From the NCBI RefSeq assembly GCF_000632715.1, contig NZ_BAWO01000004.1:62001-126000 (forward strand): a stretch of DNA of 64,000 nt. The letters run 5' to 3'. Made by a program: the position numbers and the translations under genes. How positions within the stretch are numbered: the stretch's first letter is position 1; each line of letters begins with the position of its first letter. This DNA is from Parageobacillus caldoxylosilyticus NBRC 107762. Lineage in GTDB: Bacteria > Bacillota > Bacilli > Bacillales > Anoxybacillaceae. Shown here piece after piece: positions 35,949 through 44,525 of this stretch. The notes under the pieces are model-generated. The model searched no databases and had not been told where the DNA came from. It saw only the letters and a program-made list of their open reading frames with translations.

Positions 35949-36857
35949 TTAATGTTCGTGGTGATCATTTTCCATGTTCCCATGGTGATCGCTATGTTCT
36001 CCATTGTTCATATGGTGGCTGTTTTGTTTCGCATGGTCTACCCATTCAAGATGCGTATTCGAAAACGTCATCCGCCCGACTAACCCAGGTTTTAAAATTT
36101 CCGCATATTTGTCTTTCGTTAGCTTTGGCGCCGTTTGTTGAACTTCTTTTACCCATTTCTCAAAATCTTCTTTTTTCTGGGCAACCACTTCAAACTCCAT
36201 ATGCGTAAACTGTTTTCCTGAGAAGTTCGCGCTCCGTCCCATATAGGAACCTGGCTGGTCTGCTTGCAAAATTAATTGTGTTTCCATCCCGTCCATCGCA
36301 TATTTTTGGCCGCCTAACTCCGGCACCCAAAACGAGTTCATCGGACCGACGGATGTCAGTTTAAACTTTACGGGAACGTCTTCAGGAATATTGACGTAAT
36401 TCACCGTTTCAATATGTTGGTCCGGATAGCTGAAAATCCATTTCCAGTTTGCTGCGGTGACATGGATCGTTAACGGCTCGACATCATGGCGCTGCGGTTT
36501 TTCCAGCGCAAACGTCGCTTTCACCGTTGGAATTGCCAACACAGTGACAATAATAATCGGAATCGCCGTCCATACGATTTCCAAGAGCGTGTTTCCTTCT
36601 TCATCCGGTGGCTCATAATCGGCATTTTCCGGCTTTTCCCGATATCGAATGAGCACAACGGCAAACAATACAAATACGACGGCAATAATCAATAACATGA
36701 AGCCAATCGACCACATAATTAAGTCGTATTGTACTTTTGCGACAGGTCCTTTCGGATTTAATACCGCTATGTTTTCACTGCATCCGCTTAACAAAAGCAA
36801 CAAGGACAAGGGAAGCCACGCAAACCATTTTCGCCCCCGTTGTTTTTCCTGCTTCAT
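35949..36857 (-). CDS. qoxA: Quinol oxidase aa3 subunit II, lipoprotein with His-rich tail
   Basis: 302 aa. Lipoprotein signal with LLLLLSGCSEN lipobox, two membrane helices, then a cupredoxin domain (about 125-255). The CuA ligands (C-x3-C-H) are absent; the place reads GRSANFSGKQFTHMEF, so this is a quinol and not a cytochrome c oxidase. The C-terminal about 30 residues are unusually rich in His, Asn, Asp and Glu (QNSHHMNNGEHSDHH, ENDHHEH), a possible metal-binding tail outside the membrane. First gene of qoxABCD; its upstream region shares a motif with pflB. Confidence 0.95.
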   Translation of the reverse strand: MKQEKQRGRKWFAWLPLSLLLLLSGCSENIAVLNPKGPVAKVQYDLIMWSIGFMLLIIAVVFVLFAVVLIRYREKPENADYEPPDEEGNTLLEIVWTAIPIIIVTVLAIPTVKATFALEKPQRHDVEPLTIHVTAANWKWIFSYPDQHIETVNYVNIPEDVPVKFKLTSVGPMNSFWVPELGGQKYAMDGMETQLILQADQPGSYMGRSANFSGKQFTHMEFEVVAQKKEDFEKWVKEVQQTAPKLTKDKYAEILKPGLVGRMTFSNTHLEWVDHAKQNSHHMNNGEHSDHHGNMENDHHEH

Positions 36858-37003
36858 TCCGCTCGCTTCCTCCTTTTATGGCACATAGTCCAACTATCAT
36901 CCTCATAATAAATGAATATCGATAACCTATATTTCTACCATATCAAAAGTGAAAATAGTTGAAACTAGCAAGAAGGGAATTTCATAAATTCGAAACATAT
37001 TTG

Positions 37004-37022
37004 TCACAAACCATTCAATAAT
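37004..37022 (-). promoter_or_regulatory. Motif shared by the qox and pfl control regions
   Basis: Plus strand TCACAAACCATTCAATAAT, the same as 39671-39689 upstream of pflB but for one base. It is 147 bases upstream of qoxA and overlaps TTTGTGACAAA, a Rex/ResD-like half site. Confidence 0.5.
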
Positions 37023-37086
37023 TGTTCAATAAATATTCACCATTATGACTAAAAAATGAAATTCAACCAATCAAATCCCTTTCAAG

Positions 37087-37115
37087 AAAAATAAACCTTC
37101 CCCATTAACCAGGGA
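37087..37115 (-). terminator. Terminator of trmH
   Basis: AACCTTCCC and GGGGAAGGTT pair on the minus strand, followed by TATTTTTC, just after the trmH stop. Confidence 0.8.
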
Positions 37116-37118
37116 AGG

Positions 37119-37832
37119 TTAAAAAGAACGGCCTAACCGCACCTTAAGCTGTTTGCGCAGACGCGGATTTAACGTTTGCCACATCCATGTTTCATATAGT
37201 TCTTTTTTCTCGGCAAATGATAAATAATAGCGCTCACCTGCCTGCTGACGCGCTCTTTTGGTGACATCGTACAGTGAAAGCGCCGCCGCCACCGATATAT
37301 TAAAACTTTGGACAAATCCATACATCGGAATCATAAACGTCGCATCGGCGGCACGAAGCGCCTCCTGCGACACACCGCTATGTTCGTTGCCAAATAAAAG
37401 AGCTGTCGGCCGTGACACATCGATGTCAGAAAGAGGAATCGTCCCTTCTCCAAGATAGCTGGCATACACTTGATACCCTTTTTTCTGCAAATCGCGAATC
37501 GCCGTTATAATATCCGGTTTTTGATAAAGCGTCAGCCATTTATCAGCATGCCGCGTCACAAGCGGGCTTGGCTGAAACGGGGCTCTCCCGGTGACGACAT
37601 ACACATCCTGCACGCCAAACGCTTCCGCTGTCCGCAACACCGCCGCCTGGTTGTGCGGATCATCGACCGCTTCGGTCAATACCGTCACGTAGCGTGTCCG
37701 CTTTTGAAGTACTTCATACATTCGTTGAAGACGCTCTGGTAAAATCATTTCCCAGATAAGGCGATTTTCTTCCGTCAGCAGCCCTTCTTCTTGCAGCTGT
37801 TCAATGAACGCTTTTGCATCTTGTTCGTTCAT
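37119..37832 (-). CDS. trmH: tRNA (guanosine-2'-O-)-methyltransferase TrmH (SpoU family)
   Basis: 237 aa. SPOUT-fold motifs: motif 1 DPHNQAAVLRTAEAFGVQDVYVV near residue 55, motif 2 ALLFGNEHSGVS near 150 and motif 3 GFVQSFNISVAAALSLYDVTKR near 175, the last two forming the SAM knot. The N- and C-terminal extensions (LPERLQRMYEVLQKRTR; RLRKQLKVRLG) match TrmH, which makes Gm18 in the tRNA D-loop, helpful at high temperature. ATG at 37832 has AAGGTGAT upstream; an in-frame ATG five codons earlier exists. Confidence 0.88.
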   Translation of the reverse strand: MNEQDAKAFIEQLQEEGLLTEENRLIWEMILPERLQRMYEVLQKRTRYVTVLTEAVDDPHNQAAVLRTAEAFGVQDVYVVTGRAPFQPSPLVTRHADKWLTLYQKPDIITAIRDLQKKGYQVYASYLGEGTIPLSDIDVSRPTALLFGNEHSGVSQEALRAADATFMIPMYGFVQSFNISVAAALSLYDVTKRARQQAGERYYLSFAEKKELYETWMWQTLNPRLRKQLKVRLGRSF

Positions 37833-38080
37833 TGCTATCACCTTCATTCCGCATAATAATTAAAGCGAATTTCATTTTACAAAATTTCAAGTACGCGGGC
37901 AAATTGCGCCCGCAAATTGCCAAAATGAATTCCCCCATGGTGAAGCATACTAAATACAACAAGATCAATAATTATATTCCAATTTTGTTAATTTTATTAA
38001 TATTATTACAATAATAAAAACAACGACTATTTACCATATAAATACATTTACAAATACTTATAAATTATGTACTATATTTC
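37833..38080. other. Gene-free AT-rich divergent promoter region
   Basis: Between trmH and the amino acid permease. It holds an inverted repeat GCGGGC/GCCCGC at about 37894-37911 without a T-run, then a very AT-rich tract. Nothing else identified before the cre/promoter block. Confidence 0.5.
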
Positions 38081-38113
38081 ATGTAAGCGTTTTACAAAAT
38101 GTTTTTGATATAA
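38081..38113 (+). promoter_or_regulatory. cre-like palindrome and -10 of the amino acid permease
   Basis: ATGTAAGCGTTTTACA is a near-palindrome with the core of a CcpA site, one base longer than the usual 14. TATAAT follows at 38108-38113. The -35 would overlap the palindrome, so binding would block the promoter. Confidence 0.5.
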
Positions 38114-38147
38114 TCACCGTTGTCCTGACGGATGGGAGGAAACAAGG

Positions 38148-39542
38148 ATGCAAATCACAAAAAATGAGCAAAAACTGCATCGCGGACTAGAGGAGCGGCA
38201 TATTTCGCTGATGTCCCTTGGGGCTGCAATCGGAGTCGGGCTATTTCTCGGCTCTGCAAATGCCATCAAACTAGCGGGACCGGCGATTTTACTTGCATAT
38301 GCGGTAAGCGGCGCGGTTATGTTCTTTATTATGCGCGCGCTCGGAGAGATGGCCGTGGAAAACCCGGTGGCCGGTTCATTCAGCCGCTATGCGCACAACT
38401 ATTTAGGACCGCTTGCTGGTTACTTAACCGGATGGAACTATTGGTTTTTATGGGTCGTTACTTGTATCGCGGAAATTACGGCTGTCGGCATTTATATGCA
38501 GTTTTGGTTTCCGGACACGCCAAGATGGATATGGGCGCTGGCCGCTTTAGTCTTGATGACATTGATCAATTTCCTCGCTGTCAAAGCGTACGGGGAATTA
38601 GAATTTTGGTTTGCCCTTATTAAAATTGTTACGATTGTATTTATGATTGTCGTCGGTTTTGGCATGATTTTGTTTGGCATCGGCAATGGCGGAGTCGCCA
38701 CCGGCATCAGCAACCTTTGGAAACATGGCGGATTTTTTCCGAACGGCATTACCGGCGTATTAATGTCCTTGCAAATGGTAATGTTCGCTTATTTAGGAAT
38801 TGAAATGCTCGGCGTCACAGCCGGCGAAGTGAAAAACCCGGAAAAATCGCTCACCCGGGCCATTAACACCGTATTTTGGCGCATTTTAATTTTCTATGTT
38901 GGTGCATTGTTTGTCATTATGTCGATCTATCCATGGAATGAAATCGGACAAAAAGGAAGCCCATTTGTGCTGACGTTTGAAAAAATCGGCATTCACACTG
39001 CTGCAGGGATCATCAACTTTGTCGTGTTAACCGCGGCCTTGTCTTCCTGCAACAGCGGCATCTTTAGCACCAGCCGAATGCTCTTTAACCTTGCTGAACA
39101 AAAGGAAGCGCCGCCTTCTTTCGCCAAATTGACAAAACGCGGCATTCCTGGAATCGCACTGATCGTCACAGCCATCGCAATGCTGTTTGGCGTTTATTTA
39201 AACTATGTTTCCGAAAAAGTATTTCAATGGGTAACGAGCGTTGCCACATTCGGCGCGATTTGGACATGGGCGATTATTTTGCTGGCGCAATTGCAGTTCC
39301 GCAAACAATTAAGTCCAGAAAAACAACAACAATTAAAATATAAAATGCCGCTTTACCCTTACAGCTCTTATGTTGCTCTCGCCTTCCTCATCGGAGTTAC
39401 CGCTTTAATGGGCTACTTCAAGGATACGCGAATCGCGCTCTACATTGGACCAGCCTGGCTTATCTTGCTCGTTGCCGTCTATTATGCAAAAGGCATGCAT
39501 AAGCGTCATGTCCGCGCTTCTGAGGAAAAACAAGTCAGCTAA
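38148..39542 (+). CDS. Amino acid permease, APC superfamily (ProY/HutM-like)
   Basis: 464 aa with 12 membrane helices of the amino acid transporter (AAT) family. The first helix SLGAAIGVGLFLGSANAIKLAGPAILLAYAVSG, then RALGEMAVENPVAGSFSRYAHNYLGPLAGYLTGWNYWFLWV are conserved in proline, histidine and aromatic permeases. Proton-coupled uptake is expected; specificity not clear, with proline or histidine likely. Single gene with good RBS (GGGAGGAAAC) and its own terminator. Confidence 0.9.
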   Translation: MQITKNEQKLHRGLEERHISLMSLGAAIGVGLFLGSANAIKLAGPAILLAYAVSGAVMFFIMRALGEMAVENPVAGSFSRYAHNYLGPLAGYLTGWNYWFLWVVTCIAEITAVGIYMQFWFPDTPRWIWALAALVLMTLINFLAVKAYGELEFWFALIKIVTIVFMIVVGFGMILFGIGNGGVATGISNLWKHGGFFPNGITGVLMSLQMVMFAYLGIEMLGVTAGEVKNPEKSLTRAINTVFWRILIFYVGALFVIMSIYPWNEIGQKGSPFVLTFEKIGIHTAAGIINFVVLTAALSSCNSGIFSTSRMLFNLAEQKEAPPSFAKLTKRGIPGIALIVTAIAMLFGVYLNYVSEKVFQWVTSVATFGAIWTWAIILLAQLQFRKQLSPEKQQQLKYKMPLYPYSSYVALAFLIGVTALMGYFKDTRIALYIGPAWLILLVAVYYAKGMHKRHVRASEEKQVS

Positions 39543-39548
39543 ACAACC

Positions 39549-39585
39549 GTCTCCATCCCTATAAAAGGGATGGAGATTTTTATTT
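39549..39585 (+). terminator. Terminator of the amino acid permease gene
   Basis: TCTCCATCCCT and AGGGATGGAGA pair around ATAAA, followed by TTTTTATTTTT. Confidence 0.9.
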
Positions 39586-39658
39586 TTCACCTCCTTCTTC
39601 ATGTTTATTGCTTCTTTTTCTCGATCTGTTACATCGTTATATCATCATTCATTTCATA

Positions 39659-39689
39659 TTGCTCAATATTTCACAAACTATTCAATAAT
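39659..39689 (+). promoter_or_regulatory. Rex-like operator and shared motif upstream of pflB
   Basis: Minus strand TTGTGAAATATTGAGCAA agrees with the perfect Rex site found at adhE in 15 of 18 positions (39659-39676). It runs into TCACAAACTATTCAATAAT, also found upstream of qoxA. NADH-sensing Rex repression of fermentation genes is the likely meaning. Confidence 0.6.
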
Positions 39690-39792
39690 AGATGGTTATA
39701 GTCATCAAAAAATGTAGTATTGTATAGACAAAAGCTGTTATATCATTTTTATCAGCCTGTTATATTTACAGGTGATTGGGAGGGGATCTGTT

Positions 39793-42042
39793 ATGAAACA
39801 AACCACTGTTGTATTAGACCCTTGGCGAAATTTTAAAGGGTCAAAATGGAAAAAGTCCATTGATGTCCGTGACTTTATTTTAAACAACGTAACCGTTTAC
39901 TATGGGGATGAATCATTTCTAGAAGGACCTACAGAAGCAACGAAAAAACTATGGGAACAAGTGATGGAATTGTCGAAACAAGAACGAGAAAAAGGCGGCG
40001 TTCTCGATATGGACACATCTGTTGTTTCGACCATCACTTCCCATGGACCAGGTTATTTAAACAAAGACTTAGAAAAAATCGTTGGTTTTCAAACAGATAA
40101 ACCGTTTAAGCGCGCATTAATGCCGTTCGGCGGCATCCGTATGGCACAGCAATCATGCGAAGCATACGGCTATAAAGTAAGCGACGAAATAAAAAAAATT
40201 TTTACGGAATACCGCAAAACACATAACCAAGGTGTATTTGATGTTTACACCGAAGAAATGAAATTAGCGCGCAAAGCAGGGATCATTACTGGTCTTCCAG
40301 ACGCGTACGGACGCGGCCGCATTATTGGCGACTATCGTCGTGTAGCATTATACGGCGTCGATCGTCTGATTGAAGAAAAACAAAAGGATTTGAAAAATAC
40401 CGGCGCAAGAACGATGACAGAAGACATTATCCGTCTTCGCGAGGAAATTGCTGAACAAATTCGCGCGTTAAACGAATTGAAACAAATGGCATTAAACTAC
40501 GGTTACGACATTTCCAAACCAGCGCGAAACGCACACGAAGCATTCCAATGGCTCTATTTCGCTTATCTTGCCGCTATTAAAGAACAAAACGGCGCAGCGA
40601 TGAGCTTAGGACGTGTTTCTACCTTCTTAGATATTTATATCGAACGCGACCTACAAGAAGGTACACTAACAGAAAAAGAAGCACAAGAACTTGTCGACCA
40701 TTTCGTGATGAAATTGCGCCTCGTCAAATTCGCAAGAACGCCGGAATATAACGAACTATTTAGCGGCGACCCAACATGGGTAACAGAATCGATCGGCGGA
40801 ATGGCTATCGATGGCCGCCCATTAGTAACGAAAAACTCGTTCCGCTTCCTTCATACGTTAGATAACTTAGGACCTGCGCCAGAACCAAACTTAACGGTAC
40901 TTTGGTCGAAACAATTACCGGAAGCGTTCAAAGAATATTGCGCGAAAATGTCGATAAAAACAAGCTCGATTCAATATGAAAACGACGACTTAATGCGCGT
41001 TGAATTTGGCGATGACTACGGAATTGCCTGCTGTGTATCGGCGATGCGAATCGGTAAACAAATGCAATTTTTCGGAGCGCGCGCCAACCTTGCGAAAGCA
41101 TTGTTATATGCAATTAACGGCGGCGTCGATGAAAAATTAAAAATTCAAGTTGGCCCTGAATTTGCGCCAATTACCTCCGAATATTTAGATTACGATGAAG
41201 TCATGCGTAAATTTGATCAAGTGCTTGAATGGCTTGCCGAACTTTATATTAATACACTTAATGTCATCCATTACATGCACGACAAATATTGTTACGAACG
41301 AATGGAAATGGCGCTTCATGATACCCACGTTTTACGTACAATGGCAACTGGTATTGCCGGGCTATCGGTTGTCGTCGATTCGTTAAGTGCGATCAAATAC
41401 GCAAAAGTCAAACCGATTTGCGATGAAAACGGCATTGCCGTTGATTTTGAAATTGAAGGCGACTTCCCGAAATACGGAAATAACGATGATCGCGTCGACC
41501 AAATTGCAGTTGATTTAGTCGAACGTTTTATGACGAAATTGAAAAAACATAAAACGTATCGCGATTCGAAACATACGCTATCGATTTTAACGATTACATC
41601 GAACGTCGTATACGGGAAAAAGACAGGCAATACACCAGATGGCCGCCGCGCTGGCGAACCATTTGCCCCGGGAGCGAACCCACTACACGGCCGCGACACA
41701 AAAGGAGCGCTCGCTTCGTTAAGCTCTGTCGCGAAATTGCCATATGAACATGCATTAGATGGCATCTCTAATACGTTCTCGATCGTACCGAAAGCGTTAG
41801 GAAAAGAAGAACAAACCCGTGTTCGTAACCTTGTCGCCATTTTAGATGGTTACATGGAAAAAGGCGGGCACCATCTCAACATTAACGTGTTGAATCGTGA
41901 AACGTTATTAGATGCGATGGAACATCCAGAAAAATATCCGCAATTAACGATTCGCGTCTCTGGATATGCCGTCAACTTCATTAAATTAACTCGCGAACAA
42001 CAAATTGACGTCATTAACCGCACGTTCCACGAAACGATGTAA
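39793..42042 (+). CDS. pflB: Pyruvate formate-lyase (formate C-acetyltransferase)
   Basis: 749 aa, full length. Splits pyruvate with CoA to acetyl-CoA and formate during fermentation. The catalytic Cys-Cys pair is in [13 protein letters not shown] (near residues 410-420) and the glycyl-radical site in [12 protein letters not shown] at the C-terminus; both are intact, as is the pyruvate/CoA-site region. It is a glycyl radical enzyme and oxygen sensitive. ATG at 39793 has GGGAGGGG upstream. The activase gene follows 58 bases later. Confidence 0.98.
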   Translation: MKQTTVVLDPWRNFKGSKWKKSIDVRDFILNNVTVYYGDESFLEGPTEATKKLWEQVMELSKQEREKGGVLDMDTSVVSTITSHGPGYLNKDLEKIVGFQTDKPFKRALMPFGGIRMAQQSCEAYGYKVSDEIKKIFTEYRKTHNQGVFDVYTEEMKLARKAGIITGLPDAYGRGRIIGDYRRVALYGVDRLIEEKQKDLKNTGARTMTEDIIRLREEIAEQIRALNELKQMALNYGYDISKPARNAHEAFQWLYFAYLAAIKEQNGAAMSLGRVSTFLDIYIERDLQEGTLTEKEAQELVDHFVMKLRLVKFARTPEYNELFSGDPTWVTESIGGMAIDGRPLVTKNSFRFLHTLDNLGPAPEPNLTVLWSKQLPEAFKEYCAKMSIKTSSIQYENDDLMRVEFGDDYGIACCVSAMRIGKQMQFFGARANLAKALLYAINGGVDEKLKIQVGPEFAPITSEYLDYDEVMRKFDQVLEWLAELYINTLNVIHYMHDKYCYERMEMALHDTHVLRTMATGIAGLSVVVDSLSAIKYAKVKPICDENGIAVDFEIEGDFPKYGNNDDRVDQIAVDLVERFMTKLKKHKTYRDSKHTLSILTITSNVVYGKKTGNTPDGRRAGEPFAPGANPLHGRDTKGALASLSSVAKLPYEHALDGISNTFSIVPKALGKEEQTRVRNLVAILDGYMEKGGHHLNINVLNRETLLDAMEHPEKYPQLTIRVSGYAVNFIKLTREQQIDVINRTFHETM

Positions 42043-42046
42043 CTAT

Positions 42047-42070
42047 CTCCCCCTCCTTCTTGGGAGGGGG
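42047..42070 (+). repeat. Intercistronic hairpin between pflB and pflA
   Basis: CCCCCTCC and GGAGGGGG pair with a 6-base loop. No T-run follows at once, so it is more likely an mRNA-processing or stability hairpin than a full terminator. Confidence 0.65.
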
Positions 42071-42100
42071 TATATTTCTCTTAGGAAGGAGAACATACGT

Positions 42101-42847
42101 ATGAAAGGATTTATTCACTCCATCGAATCATGCGGCACCGTCGACGGTCCAGGCCTTCGTTATGTCATCTTTACACAAGGATGCGTGCTGCGCTGTCAAT
42201 ATTGCCATAACGCTGATACATGGGAAATTGGAAAAGGAAAAGAAATGACCGTAGAAGAAATTATCGATGATGTGAAAACGTACTTGCCGTTTATCAACGC
42301 CTCCGGCGGCGGAATTACCGTCAGCGGCGGGGAACCTTTGTTACAAATCGACTTTTTAACCGAGCTATTTAAAGCATGCAAACAACTCGGCATTCATACA
42401 GCGATCGATTCATCAGGGGGATGCTACACGACGGAAGCGTCATTCCAGCAAAAATTAAATGAATTGCTTTCCTATACGGATTTAATTTTACTTGACTTAA
42501 AACATATCGATGAAAAAAAACATCGGAAACTGACGGGAAAAACAAATAAACATATTTTACAATTTGCTCGGTTTTTGTCCGAAAAGAACGTTCCTGTTTG
42601 GATTCGGCATGTTCTCGTTCCCACCATTACAGAAGACCCTAATGACTTGCGCCGTCTCGCTGCTTTTATCCGTACGTTAAACAACGTCAAAAAAATTGAA
42701 ATTCTGCCGTATCATAAATTAGGAGTATACAAATGGAAGGCGCTTGGATTGAAGTACCCTTTGGAAGGGATTGAACCTCCTTCGGAAGAAAGCGTGCAAA
42801 TGGCACAGCGAATCCTAAATGGAATGGAAAATGGAGTGCCTCTTTAA
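42101..42847 (+). CDS. pflA: Pyruvate formate-lyase activating enzyme
   Basis: 248 aa radical SAM enzyme that makes the glycyl radical on PflB. The start IHSIESCGTVDGPGLRYVIFTQGC and the iron-sulfur CVLRCQYCHN (CxxxCxxC) are exact for PflA, then the GGE motif TVSGGEPLLQ. ATG at 42101 has AAGGAG upstream; the longer frame runs into the pflB stop region and is not used. A weak hairpin with T-run overlaps the stop. Confidence 0.97.
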   Translation: MKGFIHSIESCGTVDGPGLRYVIFTQGCVLRCQYCHNADTWEIGKGKEMTVEEIIDDVKTYLPFINASGGGITVSGGEPLLQIDFLTELFKACKQLGIHTAIDSSGGCYTTEASFQQKLNELLSYTDLILLDLKHIDEKKHRKLTGKTNKHILQFARFLSEKNVPVWIRHVLVPTITEDPNDLRRLAAFIRTLNNVKKIEILPYHKLGVYKWKALGLKYPLEGIEPPSEESVQMAQRILNGMENGVPL

Positions 42848-42988
42848 GGGGTTTTTTCTGTTTTTATATGTTTAGAAGATCCTTCTCATTTCCTTCATTG
42901 CAGTGAAACTGAAACATATACATGAAAAAGGATGGCCCGCCACGCTTACCAGCGAGTATATGGACGATCCTCTTTTATGGGGGAGGTT
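42848..42988. other. Non-coding gap between pflA and the transposon remnant
   Basis: After the GGGGTTTTTT at the end of pflA there is an unassigned stretch. It contains one short frame (MKKDGPPRLPASIWTILFYGGG...) that runs into the transposon end and has no RBS; I cannot identify it. Confidence 0.4.
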
Positions 42989-43047
42989 GTTTTAACATGT
43001 CCACCGAGAAGTCTCCCACCTCTAAACAGAGTGTAGGTGGGAGATGA
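42989..43047 (+). mobile_element. Probable left end of an IS605-type (tnpB) element
   Basis: A TTTAA pentamer at about 42989-42995 is followed by a subterminal hairpin: TCTCCCACCT and AGGTGGGAGA pair around CTAAACAGAGTGT (43013-43044), 80 bases upstream of the tnpB ATG. Such hairpins are the ends recognised by TnpA in IS200/IS605 elements, and target-adjacent TTTAA/TTCAN pentamers are typical. The exact left boundary is not proved. Confidence 0.5.
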
Positions 43048-43127
43048 ATCGGTTGTTTTTTCTCCCAAAATCAGAACATATGTGCTATACTATTCTTATC
43101 CATGATTTGTTGAAAGGAGGATCCACC

Positions 43128-43890
43128 ATGCTTCGTGGGCAAAAAGTGGCCTTCCGTGCATCGAAGGCGGACCTTGAGCGGCTTCGGGCTTGCAACCGGG
43201 AGTCGGCTCGTGTCTGGAATGAGTGCCTCCGATTGGCCAAAGAGCATTTCCTTCAACACGGCCGCTGGATCTCGAAAAGCGAGCTGCAAAAACAAACGAA
43301 AGGGCGATTCCATCTTCACAGCCAGTCCATTCAAGCCGTCTGCCACCAATACCTCTTCGCCCGGCAATCCGCTCAAGCCGCTATCCAGAAAGGACATCGC
43401 CACGTTCGTTATCCGTACAAGCCAAAGACATTTTTCAACACCAAATGGGCGAAAGACGGATTCACCATTCATGAAAACGGGAAAATCACGCTGTCCATGG
43501 GCATCCATGGCGGAAAACGCGAAAAACCAATTATTGTCTACGTCTCACAGCTGCCGCAGGGAACGATCAAAGAAATCGAATGTTGTTATGATCATGGCTG
43601 GTATCTCGCCATCACCTATGACAACGGCCAGGAAGCGAAAGCGTACCAGCCGGGGCATGCGGTTGGCGTCGACCTTGGCGAAATCCATACAATCGGGGCG
43701 TTTTGCGAAAATGGCCAATCCTTGATCATCACGGGGCGAAAGGTGCGCTCGCTTCACCGGCTGCGGAATAAAAAACTGGCGGAGATCCAGCGGCGTCAAT
43801 CGAAATGTCAAAAAGGATCCCGGCAATGGAAAAAGTATGAGCGGGCGAAACAATACGTGTTATCAAAATCCGAAAGACAGTTGCGCGATG
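43128..43890 (+). pseudogene. tnpB: Truncated TnpB (IS605/IS1341-type RNA-guided nuclease)
   Basis: About 254 codons of tnpB from a good RBS (AAAGGAGG). N-terminal wedge/REC-like part, then RuvC-I with the catalytic Asp in AVGVDLGEIHTIGAFC and the helical RRLRNKKLAEIQRRQSKCQKGSRQWKKYERA segment. It breaks off after KSERQLRDA; the following codons are antisense to adhE. The RuvC-II Glu, zinc ribbon, RuvC-III Asp and the 3' end encoding the omega/reRNA are missing, so it is dead as nuclease and cannot make a guide. No tnpA is seen. Confidence 0.9.
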
Positions 43891-44101
43891 CTACGCCACG
43901 TTTTGTTTCTTCCACTGCCAGCTTTGCTAATGCCATATGCTGATTGAGCCCAGCTAACGCCATTTCTTTGACGATATGATTGATCGTTTCTTGATCATAA
44001 TCTCGAAATTGTTCTAATGCTTTCTGTGCATTAGCGACAAGCTTATCAATCATTTTTACCGCTTCGATTTTTTTATCGATCACTCTTTCCCCAACAGCCA
44101 T
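43891..44101 (-). pseudogene. adhE: N-terminal 70 codons of adhE, rest deleted
   Basis: From ATG at 44101 (RBS AAGGAGA) the protein reads MAVGERVIDKKIEAVKMIDKL...QETINHIVKEMALAGLNQHMALAKLAVEETKRGV, the start of the bifunctional acetaldehyde-CoA/alcohol dehydrogenase. At 43891/43890 homology stops exactly and tnpB sequence in the opposite direction begins. The rest, some 800 residues, is not in the window. The promoter side is intact with a perfect Rex operator, so the loss looks recent. This copy cannot make ethanol; another copy elsewhere cannot be excluded. Confidence 0.9.
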
Positions 44102-44117
44102 ACATGGTCTCCTTTCC

Positions 44118-44135
44118 TTGTGAAATATTTCACAA
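44118..44135 (-). promoter_or_regulatory. Perfect Rex operator of adhE
   Basis: TTGTGAAATATTTCACAA is a perfect 18-base palindrome identical to the Rex consensus of Bacillales, 17 bases before the adhE ATG. A second inverted block, GGAAATATTTCC followed by AGGAAATATTCCC, lies at 44158-44183. Confidence 0.88.
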
Positions 44136-44316
44136 TAAAAACTAAAAAATATAAGATGGAAATATTTCCAGGAAATATTCCCATCTATTACAACCCCATT
44201 ATAACTAGGCAACGGAATTTTTAGTTTGTCTAATTTGTGAAACATTGAGCAATTTGTTCATAAAATGTTCAAAAATTCACTGTTCGTCAAAAACTGTTTC
44301 GTATCTTTCCTTCCTT

Positions 44317-44470
44317 ATCTATCTTCCATCCTGCCAGTAGTTGTATTTTTCGATAATGAGCTTAGGCGTTATTTTCTTCTAAAACTTGAGGCATCATTCC
44401 ACATTACACGTCTTAAGTTTGATGCAAAATCAGTATATAAAAAGAAGGCTGCCTTAGGGCAACCTGCGCA
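44317..44470 (+). repeat. Extragenic repeat, copy A (downstream of lia operon)
   Basis: TCTTCCATCCTGCC, TTCGATAATGAGC and AGGCGTTATTTT recur in the same order and direction at 48053-48112. It is followed by AAAAAGAAGGCTGCCTTAGGGCAACCT, which on the minus strand makes the probable terminator of the lia operon and is also similar to the second copy. The whole stretch 44136-44525 has no gene. Confidence 0.65.
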
Positions 44471-44525
44471 GACTATGACAAATTGGGTTTCGATGAATGC
44501 CTGAAGCCTAATTTATATATGGAAG

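Noticed and set aside
35949-36857. Cytochrome c oxidase subunit II (CuA type)
   Set aside because: The CuA Cys and His ligands are absent, so a quinol oxidase subunit.
42047-42070. Full terminator between pflB and pflA
   Set aside because: Stem is strong but no T-run follows directly and pflA needs read-through; called a processing/stability hairpin.
42920-43046. Short frame MKKDGPPRLPASIW... before tnpB as a gene
   Set aside because: No RBS, runs across the transposon end, no family recognised.
44265-44504. 79-residue plus-strand frame in repeat A (LSSILPVVVFFDNELRRYF) as protein
   Set aside because: A similar frame exists in copy B, but differences are spread over all codon positions and no RBS is present; better seen as a non-coding repeat.
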